Shown here piece after piece: positions 16,219-24,377 of a DNA stretch of 45,571 nucleotides. Below the pieces are notes generated by a model, which did no database searches, was not told the DNA's origin, and saw only the letters and a program-made list of their open reading frames with translations. This DNA comes from Actinomycetes bacterium (GTDB lineage: Bacteria > Actinomycetota > Thermoleophilia > Gaiellales > F1-60-MAGs149). Each line of letters opens with the position of its first letter. Positions within the stretch are counted from its first letter, which is position 1. The stretch is taken from NCBI GenBank assembly GCA_025360225.1, contig JANYCN010000016.1, positions 1 through 45,571 of the forward strand, given 5' to 3'. A program made the translations under genes and the position numbers.

Positions 16219-17361
16219 TCAGCTCGAGCTGACGGGGACCTTGGCGTGACGGGAGAGGGTGCCGGCGAGACCGGGTCGACCGAGGCGGAAGCGATCCATC
16301 TCACCCGGAAGCGTGCGATCCTCGGCGAGGTCGGCGAGGTAGGAGCCGAGCGCTGGCGCGAACTTGAAGGCATGGCCCATGCAGCCGGCGCCGACGACGA
16401 TCGGCCCCTTGCGGTCGATGATGAAGTGGTCGTCGGGCGTCAACGTGATCACGCCGCACTCGGTCTGAAACGGCCCTGTGTGGAAGCCGGGAAAGTCCTC
16501 GCGCACCCGCTCGGCAAGCCGTTGTTCCTGCGGCGGGTCGAGCGGGCGAGCGGTGAGGTCTTGGAAGAACTTCGTGCGGTCGATCACGGCGAAACCCATC
16601 TTGTACCCCTGCCCCGGCCCGATCAGGCCATACATCGCCTCCTCAGCGCCGCGTGTGCGCTCCATCAGGCTCGGCCTCGTCGTGTCGTCGCCGAACGCGC
16701 CGCGGAAGTAGGAGACCTGCACGATGCCGGGCTGGAGCGGCAGCGCCATCCCGATCGGTGTCAGCAGCTCGTTCGCCCACGGGCCAGCGGTGACGACCGC
16801 GACGTCCGCGTCGATCCTGCGACGATCGGTGAAGACGCGGACACCGTTGGCGTGCGGTGCGAGGGTTACCGCGCGCTCCTTCGGTGAAACCTGGGCGCCG
16901 CGCGCGACTGCGAGCTTGACGCATGCCTTGAGGAAGGGGACGCAGAAGTTCACGCCGCCGTCGGGCTGGAACATCGCTGCCTCGCCGTAGCGAGGTCGCA
17001 GCTCGGGGAAGATCGTCGCGACGTCGGCGGCGCCGAGGTGGCGGTGGGGGATCCCTTCTGCAACGAACGCAGCCGTCATCGGGTCGACGACCGCGCCGAG
17101 ATGGAGGATGCCAAGGCGGCGGTACACCTCGATCCCGGTGCGCCGCTGCAGGTCGAGGTACAGCTCGAGCGAGCGCAGCGCGAGGCGGACGTCCTCGCGG
17201 GCGTGGTGCGACAGGCGGAAGCTCCGCAGCCCGAACCCGGAGCCGCCCTTCAGGTTCGGGATGCCAAAGCGGTCGAGCACCGTCACGTCGTGACCGCGCT
17301 CGGCCAGCGTCTGCGCCGTTGGCGCTCCCATCGCCCCGCATCCGATGACCACAACACGCAT
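16219..17361 (-). CDS. FAD-dependent secondary-amine oxidase, monomeric sarcosine oxidase-like
   Basis: A 380-residue member of the DAO/MSOX family. The dinucleotide-binding start is MRVVVIGCGAMGAPTAQTLA. SGFGLRSFRLSHH corresponds to the conserved Arg region of sarcosine oxidase, and Lys in GQGYKMGF to its O2-activating lysine. Cys302 in ECGVITLTPDDHFIID sits where MSOX attaches FAD covalently. GAGCMGHAFKFAPALG is the C-terminal FAD motif. The family oxidises an N-alkyl amino acid to amino acid plus aldehyde, with H2O2 from O2. ATG 17361 is chosen because the Rossmann motif begins at once. It is divergent from the GntR gene across a 32-bp palindrome, suggesting co-regulation with the microcompartment operon. 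No encapsulation peptide is obvious. Confidence 0.9.
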   Translation of the reverse strand: MRVVVIGCGAMGAPTAQTLAERGHDVTVLDRFGIPNLKGGSGFGLRSFRLSHHAREDVRLALRSLELYLDLQRRTGIEVYRRLGILHLGAVVDPMTAAFVAEGIPHRHLGAADVATIFPELRPRYGEAAMFQPDGGVNFCVPFLKACVKLAVARGAQVSPKERAVTLAPHANGVRVFTDRRRIDADVAVVTAGPWANELLTPIGMALPLQPGIVQVSYFRGAFGDDTTRPSLMERTRGAEEAMYGLIGPGQGYKMGFAVIDRTKFFQDLTARPLDPPQEQRLAERVREDFPGFHTGPFQTECGVITLTPDDHFIIDRKGPIVVGAGCMGHAFKFAPALGSYLADLAEDRTLPGEMDRFRLGRPGLAGTLSRHAKVPVSSS

Positions 17362-17371
17362 CTCGACGCCA

Positions 17372-17403
17372 ATCTTGACAAGTTGGATCCAACAAGTCAA
17401 GAT
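17372..17403. promoter_or_regulatory. 32-bp near-perfect palindrome, probable GntR operator
   Basis: The arms are ATCTTGAC and GTCAAGAT, surrounding a perfect GTTGGATCCAAC core; only the AA pairs between arm and core break the symmetry. It lies in the 73-base gap between the divergent starts at 17361 and 17435. This is the expected place for an autoregulating FCD/GntR repressor controlling both the flavoprotein and the microcompartment operon. Confidence 0.75.
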
Positions 17404-17434
17404 CCGCCTCAGACGTGCAACGCATGTATACGAC

Positions 17435-18127
17435 ATGGTCGATCTGAACACCGGTGGCAACGGCGACGACCTCGCCGGAACGGTGCACTCCGCGCTGCGC
17501 GACGCGATCGTTGGCGGACGCCTCTCGTCCGGCGCGCACATCAACCAGGAGACGATCGCCCGCGAGCTCGGCGTCTCGCGCACCCCGGTCCGCGAGGCGC
17601 TGCGCCTCCTCGAGCGCGACGGCCTCGTCCGCCTCGAGCCGAACCGTGGCGCGTTCGTCGCCGAGTTTGACGATCGCGACCTGTTCGAGATCTACGAGCT
17701 GCGCGAGCTGCTCGAGCCGTACGCCGCGGGAATCGCCTGCGCCGTCGCGACACGCGCAGACACCTCCGCCCTCCGTGACCTCGCCGAGCGGATCGAGGCG
17801 ACCTGGCAGGCCGAGCCCGAGGCGTCGTTCCTCGCGAACCGCGCCTTCCACGAGCGCCTCTGCGCTCCGTGCCAGAACGACCTGCTGATGCACCTGCTCG
17901 GACAGGTGTGGTCGCAGCAGGCGGCGCTCAGGATCTTCACGCACTACGCCGCGGGTGGCGCTGCCTTCGCCGCACGTACCAACAGCCAGCACCGCGAGAT
18001 CATCGAGGCATACGCGTCGCGCGAAGCCGCCACCGTCCGGGAGCTGGTGCGCTCCCACATCGCCGAGGCCCACGAGGCCACGGTCAAGCTCGTCGCCGAC
18101 ATCGCTCGCCCAGAGGAGGTCGCCTGA
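17435..18127 (+). CDS. GntR-family transcriptional regulator, FCD subfamily
   Basis: 230 residues. The N-terminal winged HTH contains LRDAIVGGRLSSGAHINQET, LGVSRTPVREALRLLERDG and VRLEPNRGAFVAEF. The C-terminal all-helical FCD ligand domain has DLFEIYELRELLEPYAA, NRAFHERLC and the His residues expected to coordinate a metal (SQHREIIEAY). FCD regulators sense organic acids, amino acids or related metabolites. ATG 17435 is used; the longer upstream frame runs back through the palindrome. It is the first gene of the operon and overlaps nothing; the next ATG is one base after its stop. It probably represses its own operon until an amine-pathway metabolite is present. Confidence 0.92.
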   Translation: MVDLNTGGNGDDLAGTVHSALRDAIVGGRLSSGAHINQETIARELGVSRTPVREALRLLERDGLVRLEPNRGAFVAEFDDRDLFEIYELRELLEPYAAGIACAVATRADTSALRDLAERIEATWQAEPEASFLANRAFHERLCAPCQNDLLMHLLGQVWSQQAALRIFTHYAAGGAAFAARTNSQHREIIEAYASREAATVRELVRSHIAEAHEATVKLVADIARPEEVA

Positions 18128-18128
18128 C

Positions 18129-19082
18129 ATGTGCGGCATCGCAGGAATCCAGCTCCGCCACGGCGGGCCAATCGGCAGCCATCTCGTGAAGATGTGCCAG
18201 GCGATGCGCCACCGCGGGTTCGACTCGACCGGGTTCGCCCTCTACGGCGACCCCGACCCGACGCGCCTGATCCTCCGGCTGCGCTTCCCCGATGTGTCGA
18301 CCTGGGTTGCGGGCACCGATGCGATCATCGCCGGCGTCCGCGAGCTCGGCGGCGACCAGCACTCCGAGCACGGCGTCGACGACGCGGTCGGCGCTCCGGA
18401 TCGCTTCGTGCGCCTGCAGGTGCGCTACACGGGCGACATCCGACGGCTCGCGGTGATGGTCGACGAGGTCGCGCCGGGCGTCGAGCTGCAGTCGATCGGG
18501 CACTCGCTCGAGATCATCAAGGACGCCGGCGACGCCGAGATGGTCGACGCGCGCCACCACGTGAGCGCGTTCCAGGGCAGCCACGGCCTCGGTCACGTAC
18601 GGCTCGCGACGGAGTCGATCGTCAGCGTCGCGTACGGCCACCCGTTCTGGGCCGAGCCCTTCCCGGACGTGTCGATCGTTCACAACGGCCAGCTGACGAA
18701 CTACTTCACGCTGCGCCGCCTGCTTGAGCAGGACGGGTTCCGTTTCCAGACCGGCAACGACTCTGAGCTGATCGCGGTCTACCTGGCGGACAAGATGTCG
18801 CGCGGACAGACGTTCTACGAGGCGCTGAAGGACTCCGTCTACGAGCTCGACGGCTGCTTCGCGTACCTGCTCTCGATGCCCGACCGCATCGGCTCCGCGA
18901 AGGACATGTTCGCGATCAAGTCGATCGTCGTCGCGAACATCGGCGGCGATGTTGCGATGGCGACCGAGGAGCAGGCGATCCGCGCCGTGTACACCGAGGA
19001 GCTCGATGACACCCAGCACCCCGACCCGCGGTCGGTGTTCGTCTGGGAGCGCGACGGGCGCGTCCTGCAGGAGATCGTATGA
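18129..19082 (+). CDS. class II glutamine amidotransferase-like subunit (MgsA/GlxB-type)
   Basis: A 317-residue Ntn-type amidotransferase. Processing of Met would expose Cys2 (MCGIAGIQLRHGG). RHRGFDSTGFALYGD, GHVRLATESIVSVAYGHPFW and SIVHNGQLTNYFTLRR are the family motifs. In N-methylglutamate synthase (MgsABC) the homologous subunit is the amido-donor-hydrolysing part; in bacterial GltB it is domain 1. It overlaps the next gene by ATGA, so 1:1 synthesis with the GXGXG subunit is likely. The adjacent glutamyl-amide synthetase suggests the substrate is a gamma-glutamyl amide rather than glutamine itself (inference). Confidence 0.9.
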   Translation: MCGIAGIQLRHGGPIGSHLVKMCQAMRHRGFDSTGFALYGDPDPTRLILRLRFPDVSTWVAGTDAIIAGVRELGGDQHSEHGVDDAVGAPDRFVRLQVRYTGDIRRLAVMVDEVAPGVELQSIGHSLEIIKDAGDAEMVDARHHVSAFQGSHGLGHVRLATESIVSVAYGHPFWAEPFPDVSIVHNGQLTNYFTLRRLLEQDGFRFQTGNDSELIAVYLADKMSRGQTFYEALKDSVYELDGCFAYLLSMPDRIGSAKDMFAIKSIVVANIGGDVAMATEEQAIRAVYTEELDDTQHPDPRSVFVWERDGRVLQEIV

Positions 19083-19780
19083 GCCAGAGCGCGACGGCCG
19101 AGCTCGTCCTCGACGCCGACGACGGGCATCGTCTGAACCGGCGCATGCGTGACGCGATCGACGCGGGAACGCGTGAGATCCGCGTCGTCAACCCGCGCAG
19201 CCGCCACAACCTCGGTGTCGGCCAGCACGGCCCAGGCACGATCCGCTTCGACGGCTCGGTTGGCTACTACTGTGGCGGGCTGAACAACGGCGCGGAGATC
19301 ATCGTCTCGCGCAGCGCGGGCTGGGGAACCGGCGAGGCGATGTCGTCTGGCCGGATCGAGATCGGCGGCACCTGTGCTCTCGGCACCGGCGCCTCGATGC
19401 GTGGCGGCACGATCGTCGTGCGTGGCAACTGCGGTCCCCGGACGGCAGCAAACATGAAGGGCGGCACGCTGATCGTCGAGGGCGCCGTTGGCTACCTCGC
19501 CGGCTTCATGACGCACGCCGGCGACCTGATCGTCTGTGGCGACGCCGGTGAGGCGCTCGGCGACTCGCTCTGGGCGGGGAACATCTGGGTTGCGGGGAAG
19601 ATCGCAGGCCTCGGTGCTGATGCTGTCGTCGTCGAGCCGACCGACGAGGAGTCTGCTCGCATCCATGGACTGCTCGCCGCCGAGGGGATCGACGGCACGT
19701 TCACGTTCAAGAAGGTCGTCGCAGAGCGCAAGCTCTGGTACTTCGACGCCCGCGACCCGGAGGCCTGGCTGAAGGTATGA
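19079..19780 (+). CDS. GXGXG-domain subunit (MgsB/GlxC, GltB domain-3-like)
   Basis: 233 residues forming the right-handed beta-helix seen at the C-terminus of glutamate synthase alpha subunits. Repeated Gly-rich turns are visible: GSVGYYCGGLNNG, GTCALGTGASMRGG, GNCGPRTAANMKGG and GAVGYLAGFMTHAG. It has no catalytic residues of its own and is expected to hold the amidotransferase and FMN subunits together and help form the ammonia or amine tunnel. It overlaps both neighbours by four bases. The C-terminal 45 residues (FTFKKVVAERKLWYFDARD) are typical of the stand-alone version. Confidence 0.92.
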   Translation: MSQSATAELVLDADDGHRLNRRMRDAIDAGTREIRVVNPRSRHNLGVGQHGPGTIRFDGSVGYYCGGLNNGAEIIVSRSAGWGTGEAMSSGRIEIGGTCALGTGASMRGGTIVVRGNCGPRTAANMKGGTLIVEGAVGYLAGFMTHAGDLIVCGDAGEALGDSLWAGNIWVAGKIAGLGADAVVVEPTDEESARIHGLLAAEGIDGTFTFKKVVAERKLWYFDARDPEAWLKV

Positions 19781-21117
19781 CCGACCACGGCTACACCCAG
19801 GGACGGTCCCACATCTGGACGTCCGACACGATCCGCGACATCCACGCGAAGGCCGAGCTCGGCCGCTACCAGATCCGTGGCTTCTCGACGTTTCGCCAGT
19901 TCCCGAGCTGGGACGACCTCGTCTTCCTGCCTGCCGTGATGACGCGGCTGCCGCTCGAGGGCTACCGCGAGCACTGCGAGACGAGGACGATCATCGGCGG
20001 CGGTAAGCCCGACCTCGTTGCCCGTCCGCTCGAGCTCGACATCCCGATCTACCTGACCTCGATGAGCTTCGGCGCGCTCGGCACGAACGCCAAGATAGCG
20101 CTCGGTAAAGGCTTCTCGGCAGCGGGCTCGGCGAGCTCGACCGGCGAGGGTGGGATGCTCGAGGAGGAGCGGGCCGCCTCGACGAAGCTGATCTATCAGA
20201 TGACGCCGAGCCGCTACGGGCTCGACCTCGAGCACCTGCGCAAGGCGGACGCGATCGAGATCGCCCTCGGCCAGGGCGCGAAACCGGGCACGGGTGGTCT
20301 CCTGCTCGGCATGAAGGTGTCGGAGAAGGTGGCGAAGATGCGCACCCTGCCGATGGGTGTCGATCAGCGCTCGTGCGTGCGCCACCCTGACTTCCTCGGC
20401 GCGGATGACCTGCAGGTGAAGATCATCGAGCTGCGTGAGGCAACCGATTACCAGGTGCCGATCTTCCTGAAGCTCGCGGCCTGCCGCGTCGAGTACGACG
20501 TGAAGGTTGCGTGCAAGACGGGCTGCGACGCGATCCTGCTCGACGGCACGGAGGGAGCCACCGCCGCAGCGCCGGAGTACCAGCTGGACAACTGTGGGAT
20601 CCCGCTGATCGCGGCGGTGCGCACCGCCCGCCGGGCGATCGAGGACCTCGGGATGAGCGGCAAGATCCAGCTCGTCGTCTCGGGCGGCATCCGCAATGGC
20701 GTCGACGTCGCGAAGTGCCTCGCGCTCGGTGCTGACGCGGTCGCGATCGGCACGTCAGCGCTGATCGCGCTTGGCTGCAACTCGCCGCAGTACCTGGACG
20801 ACTATGCCGCCCTCGGCACCGCGCCTGGCGCATGCCATCACTGCCATACCGGGCGCTGCCCGGTCGGCATCACGACGCAGGATCCCGAGCTGGAGAAGCG
20901 CATCGACCCGGAGGTCGGTGGCGAGCGCGTGGCGAAGTTCCTGCGCGCGACGATGATGGAGTGCACCGGCGTCGCGAAGTCCGTCGGCAAGCGCAACGTG
21001 CACAACCTCGAGCCCGAGGACCTGCGAGCGACGTCGCTCGAGGCCTCGGCCTTCACCGGCGTTCCGCTCGCCGGCGTCGAGTGGACGGTTGGCCCACAGT
21101 ACCTCGGCGGCCGCTGA
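19777..21117 (+). CDS. glutamate synthase-like FMN/Fe-S subunit (MgsC/GlxD-type)
   Basis: 446 residues of the GltS FMN-dependent TIM barrel. SMSFGALGTNAKIALGKG, STGEGGMLEEE, QGAKPGTGGLL and VSGGIRNGVDVAKCLALGAD are the FMN and 2-oxoglutarate site motifs. Cys residues in CHHCHTGRCPVGITTQDP (about residues 352-360) would bind the 3Fe-4S cluster. It catalyses the reductive or transfer step that loads nitrogen onto a glutamate skeleton. With its two upstream partners it makes the three-subunit N-methylglutamate synthase architecture. No GltD-type small subunit is nearby, which argues against ordinary NADPH glutamate synthase. Confidence 0.92.
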   Translation: MTDHGYTQGRSHIWTSDTIRDIHAKAELGRYQIRGFSTFRQFPSWDDLVFLPAVMTRLPLEGYREHCETRTIIGGGKPDLVARPLELDIPIYLTSMSFGALGTNAKIALGKGFSAAGSASSTGEGGMLEEERAASTKLIYQMTPSRYGLDLEHLRKADAIEIALGQGAKPGTGGLLLGMKVSEKVAKMRTLPMGVDQRSCVRHPDFLGADDLQVKIIELREATDYQVPIFLKLAACRVEYDVKVACKTGCDAILLDGTEGATAAAPEYQLDNCGIPLIAAVRTARRAIEDLGMSGKIQLVVSGGIRNGVDVAKCLALGADAVAIGTSALIALGCNSPQYLDDYAALGTAPGACHHCHTGRCPVGITTQDPELEKRIDPEVGGERVAKFLRATMMECTGVAKSVGKRNVHNLEPEDLRATSLEASAFTGVPLAGVEWTVGPQYLGGR

Positions 21118-21118
21118 G

Positions 21119-22435
21119 ATGCACCTCGACCAGGACGCCGCCCGTCGCGCAGCCGAGCTCGTCTCCCTGCACGGCGTGCACACGGTCGAGTGCGCGTTCC
21201 CGGACACCTGGGGCGCCCTCCGCGGCAAGCGCATCCCGGCGAGCCAGTTCGCGAACGTTGCTGCTGGAGGGTTCGCGATCGCCAACGCGGCGTTCGTCTG
21301 GGACCCGCTCTGCGGCATCTTCGAGACCGCCTACACGAACCCGGACACGGGCTTCCCCGACATGATCGCCGTGCCGGATCTCGACACCTTCCGTCCGCTC
21401 ACCTGGCGCGATGGCGCTGCGGTCGTGATGTGCAACGAGCGCGAGGTGCACGGCTCGACGCCGATCGAGCTCGACCCGCGGCACGTGCTGCGGACGGCCG
21501 AGGGGATGCTTGCCCGCCACGGCTACACCGCGACGATCGCGACCGAGCTCGAGTTCTACCTCACCGATGCGCAGTGGAACCCGCTCTACCCCGACGTCCA
21601 GTGCTACTCGATCACCAAAGGGGCCGAGCTCGAGCACATCATGTCCGACATCCGCCGCGAGGTGGAGGCGTTCGGGATCGTCGTCGAGGCCTGCAACACC
21701 GAGTATGGGCCGGCCCAGATCGAGGTCAACCTGCGCTACGGCTCGCCGATGGAGGTCGCCGACAACACGGTGCTGTTCAAGTACGCCGTCAAGGAGATCG
21801 CCCGGCGCCACGGCACGCGGGCGACCTTCATGGCGAAGCCGTTCATGGGGCAGTCCGGTAACGGCACGCACCTGCACGTCTCGTTGCGCGACGCTGCGGG
21901 GCACAACGTCTTCGACGGCGACGAGCCGCTGATGATGCGCTGCGTTGCTGGCCTGCTCGCCCACCAGGTCGAGCTCGCCGGTGTCGGCAGTCCGAGCATC
22001 AACGCGTACCGGAGGTTCGAGGACTACTCCTTCGCGCCGACGTACGTCAACTGGGGCGGCGACAACCGCCAGGTAGCGATCCGAACCGTCACCGATCACG
22101 GTCCGGCGACGCGCATCGAGATCCGCACCGCGGCGGCGGACGCGAACCCGTACCTGCTTGCTGCTACCCAGCTCGCCGCGGTCGCCGACGCGCTCGACAC
22201 CGAGCATGCCCTGCCGCCGGCCTGTCGCGGCAACGGCTACGCGCCCCAGGACCGTCCGTTGCTGCCGCGGTCGCTGCAGGACGCGGTGCGGGCGATCGAG
22301 GCCGGCTCGCTGCTTCGTCGATCGTTCGGCGACGCGTTCGTTACGAACCTCACGCAGCTCCTGCAGCACGAGGTTGACGAGTTCTCCCGTCAGGTCACCG
22401 AGTGGGAGAAGACCCGCTACATGGAGGTCTCGTAA
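21119..22435 (+). CDS. glutamine synthetase-like gamma-glutamylamide synthetase
   Basis: A 438-residue GS-fold ATP-dependent ligase related to GMAS, PuuA and IpuC. It has an N-terminal beta-grasp domain. The catalytic barrel contains TELEFYLTDAQWNP, EYGPAQIEVNLRYG, KPFMGQSGNGTHLHVSL and VNWGGDNRQVAIR, and LRRSFGDAFV lies near the end. The non-ammonia GS relatives join an amine to the gamma-carboxyl of glutamate. ATG 21119 starts two bases after the upstream stop. The stop overlaps the BMC-P start (TAATG), coupling this enzyme directly to the shell genes. The amine substrate is not determinable by eye; methylamine, another alkylamine or an amino alcohol are candidates. Confidence 0.88.
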   Translation: MHLDQDAARRAAELVSLHGVHTVECAFPDTWGALRGKRIPASQFANVAAGGFAIANAAFVWDPLCGIFETAYTNPDTGFPDMIAVPDLDTFRPLTWRDGAAVVMCNEREVHGSTPIELDPRHVLRTAEGMLARHGYTATIATELEFYLTDAQWNPLYPDVQCYSITKGAELEHIMSDIRREVEAFGIVVEACNTEYGPAQIEVNLRYGSPMEVADNTVLFKYAVKEIARRHGTRATFMAKPFMGQSGNGTHLHVSLRDAAGHNVFDGDEPLMMRCVAGLLAHQVELAGVGSPSINAYRRFEDYSFAPTYVNWGGDNRQVAIRTVTDHGPATRIEIRTAAADANPYLLAATQLAAVADALDTEHALPPACRGNGYAPQDRPLLPRSLQDAVRAIEAGSLLRRSFGDAFVTNLTQLLQHEVDEFSRQVTEWEKTRYMEVS

Positions 22436-22734
22436 TGGATCTCTGCCGCGTTGTCGGCCAGGTGGTCGCGACGGTGAAGGACCCGGCGATGCGTGCGACC
22501 AAGCTGCTGCTGGTCGTGCCGTGTGACCCGGCCGGGAACGAGATCGGCCCGATGTTCGCCGCGACCGACACCGTCGGTGCGGGCGAGCACGAGCTGGTGC
22601 TCGTCGCACGTGGCTCGGCGGCGCGCGCCACGCAGCGCACCGCGGACAGCCCGATCGATGCCGCGATCGTCGGCATCGTCGACTCGCTCAGCGTGGACGG
22701 CCAGACGCCGTACTTCAAAGACCAGACCTCGTAA
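22435..22734 (+). CDS. BMC-P shell pentamer (EutN/CcmL family)
   Basis: 99 residues, the usual size for a microcompartment vertex protein. The pattern VVGQVVATVKDPAMRATKLLLV and the later DAAIVGIVDSLSV match EutN/CcmL pentamers. Five copies cap the vertices of the polyhedral shell. ATG 22435 overlaps the stop of the synthetase gene by one base. It is the only pentamer gene in the window. Confidence 0.95.
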   Translation: MDLCRVVGQVVATVKDPAMRATKLLLVVPCDPAGNEIGPMFAATDTVGAGEHELVLVARGSAARATQRTADSPIDAAIVGIVDSLSVDGQTPYFKDQTS

Positions 22735-22749
22735 CAAGGAGGAGCGGAA

Positions 22750-23070
22750 ATGGCACGACAACGGTTCGAGACGAACGGCATGCAGGCGCTCGGCATGGTC
22801 GAGACGCGCGGGCTCGTGGGCGCGATCGAGGCCGCCGACGCGATGGTGAAGGCCGCGAACGTGCGCCTCGTCGCGAAGGAGCAGATCGGTGGCGGGCTCG
22901 TCACGGTGATCGTGCGCGGCGACGTCGGTGCCGTGCGCGCCGCGACCGATGCGGGCGCCGAGGCGGCCGCGAAGGTCGGCGAGCTGCTCTCCGCGCACGT
23001 CATCCCGCGCCCGCACGAGGACGTCGAGGCGATCCTCCCGGGCTTCGTCGCTGAGGCCGCTACGGCCTGA
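22750..23070 (+). CDS. BMC-H shell hexamer
   Basis: 106 residues forming a single BMC domain (Pfam PF00936). [54 protein letters not shown] and [14 protein letters not shown] are the standard landmarks. The central pore loop is expected at the IGGG segment. A strong AAGGAGGAG ribosome site precedes it, fitting the need for far more hexamers than other parts. It is the only hexamer gene here. A non-canonical N-terminal [11 protein letters not shown] precedes the domain. Confidence 0.97.
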   Translation: MARQRFETNGMQALGMVETRGLVGAIEAADAMVKAANVRLVAKEQIGGGLVTVIVRGDVGAVRAATDAGAEAAAKVGELLSAHVIPRPHEDVEAILPGFVAEAATA

Positions 23071-23072
23071 CG

Positions 23073-24377
23073 GTGAGCGACGACCTCGCACAGGCGATCG
23101 CCGGGGAGCTCGGCGGCTCGAGCGTGGCGCAGGCCGCGTCGCTGCCGGCCGTCCCGACCTCGGCGGTCGCCGTGCTGGGTGAGCTCGTCGGGTCAGCCGC
23201 CGCGACCGCAAGCCCGGTGGCGCTGCCGCCGGTCGGTCGGCTCTCGGCGTCCCGGCCCGGGGCGGGACGCACGACGGTCGCGGTGCTCGGTGACGAGGGC
23301 GTCGCTGCGGCGACGGCGGGGCACCTTGCGCTGCTCGGCTTCGACGTGCGCTGGTCCTCGCCGCGCGCCGCCGCGCTCGCGCCCTACGCGGCGGGCGTCG
23401 AGCTGGTCGGGCTCGGGACGGGGCACCCCGCGATCGTCGGGAGCATCGACGCCTGCGTCGCCGGGCGCGACCTCGTGCTGGTGTGCGCGCACGCGACCGA
23501 GCACGCCGCCTACGGCGCCTTCCTCTCGCCAGTGCTGGCCGACGGGCAGGTCGTCGTGCTGATGCCGGGCCGCACGGGGGGCGCGCTCGAGCTGCGCGAG
23601 GTGCTCCGCGCGCACTGCTGCCGCGCGCGGGTCGTCGTCGCGGAGACCGAGACGGCGGTCTACACGCCGGCCGGTCGTGGCCCGGGCCGGGTGGAGATCC
23701 TCGTCGAGAAGGAGTCCTTCCGCGCTGCCGCGTTGCCGGCCGCCGACAACGCGACCCTGCAGGCCGTCCTCGCCGGTCTCTACCCGCAGGTGACGATCGC
23801 CGAGAACGTGCTCGACACCTCGCTGAACAACGTCGGCGGCGTCGTACACCCGGCTGCGATGCTGCTGAGCTCGAGGGTGACGGAGGAGAGCGCTGCCGGC
23901 CAGCCACGCGTGTACTACGTCGACCAGGTGAACCGAACGGTCGCCGACCTCGTGATGGAGCCGCTCGATGCCGAGCGCGTTGCCGTCGGTCGTGCGCTCG
24001 GGCTGCGCACGGTGCTGACGTTCCGCGAGTGGAGCCTCGCCTGCTTCCACCACGCACGCGGCTCGATCCGCGAGACGGTGGCGTCGAACCCGTCCTACCT
24101 CGGGTTCGCGGCGCCGAAGGACCTGTTGGCGCTCGGCTTCGTCGACGACGAGGTGCCGAACTCGCTCGTCCCGCTCGCCGAGCTCGGACGCCTCGTCGGC
24201 GTCGCGACGCCGATGACGGACGCGCTGATCGATCTCGCGAGCGCGATGCTCGGCGTCGACTTCCGCCGAACCGGGCGCACGCTCGAGCGCCTCGGCCTCG
24301 GTGGCCTGGCGCCGGCGGCGCTCCTCGACCACGTCAACCTGGCGCGCCCTCGCGCGCCCGTCCCGGTGGCGCCATGA
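23073..24377 (+). CDS. opine (octopine/nopaline) dehydrogenase-like enzyme with N-terminal extension
   Basis: 434 residues from a GTG start. The C-terminal part matches the octopine/nopaline dehydrogenase helical domain. It has the catalytic-type His in NNVGGVVHPAAMLLSS, VYYVDQVNRTVADL, and an HARGSIRETVASNPSYLGF segment. The Rossmann start at about residue 65 is VAVLGDEGVAAATAGHLALL; its GxxGxA pattern lacks the second Gly of a normal GxGxxG. Family chemistry is NAD(P)-linked interconversion of an N-substituted amino acid with an amino acid plus carbonyl. Residues 1-16 (MSDDLAQAIAGELGGSS) form a short amphipathic helix and residues 17-65 an Ala/Pro-rich linker, resembling a cargo-encapsulation peptide. 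It is coupled to the aldehyde dehydrogenase by ATGA. Confidence 0.82.
   Translation: MSDDLAQAIAGELGGSSVAQAASLPAVPTSAVAVLGELVGSAAATASPVALPPVGRLSASRPGAGRTTVAVLGDEGVAAATAGHLALLGFDVRWSSPRAAALAPYAAGVELVGLGTGHPAIVGSIDACVAGRDLVLVCAHATEHAAYGAFLSPVLADGQVVVLMPGRTGGALELREVLRAHCCRARVVVAETETAVYTPAGRGPGRVEILVEKESFRAAALPAADNATLQAVLAGLYPQVTIAENVLDTSLNNVGGVVHPAAMLLSSRVTEESAAGQPRVYYVDQVNRTVADLVMEPLDAERVAVGRALGLRTVLTFREWSLACFHHARGSIRETVASNPSYLGFAAPKDLLALGFVDDEVPNSLVPLAELGRLVGVATPMTDALIDLASAMLGVDFRRTGRTLERLGLGGLAPAALLDHVNLARPRAPVPVAP

Noticed and set aside
18129-21117. Ordinary NADPH glutamate synthase split into three subunits
   Set aside because: No GltD small subunit is nearby. The set is fused in operon context to a non-ammonia GS homologue and BMC shell genes, so an N-substituted-glutamate synthase fits better. 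Biochemistry would be needed for proof.
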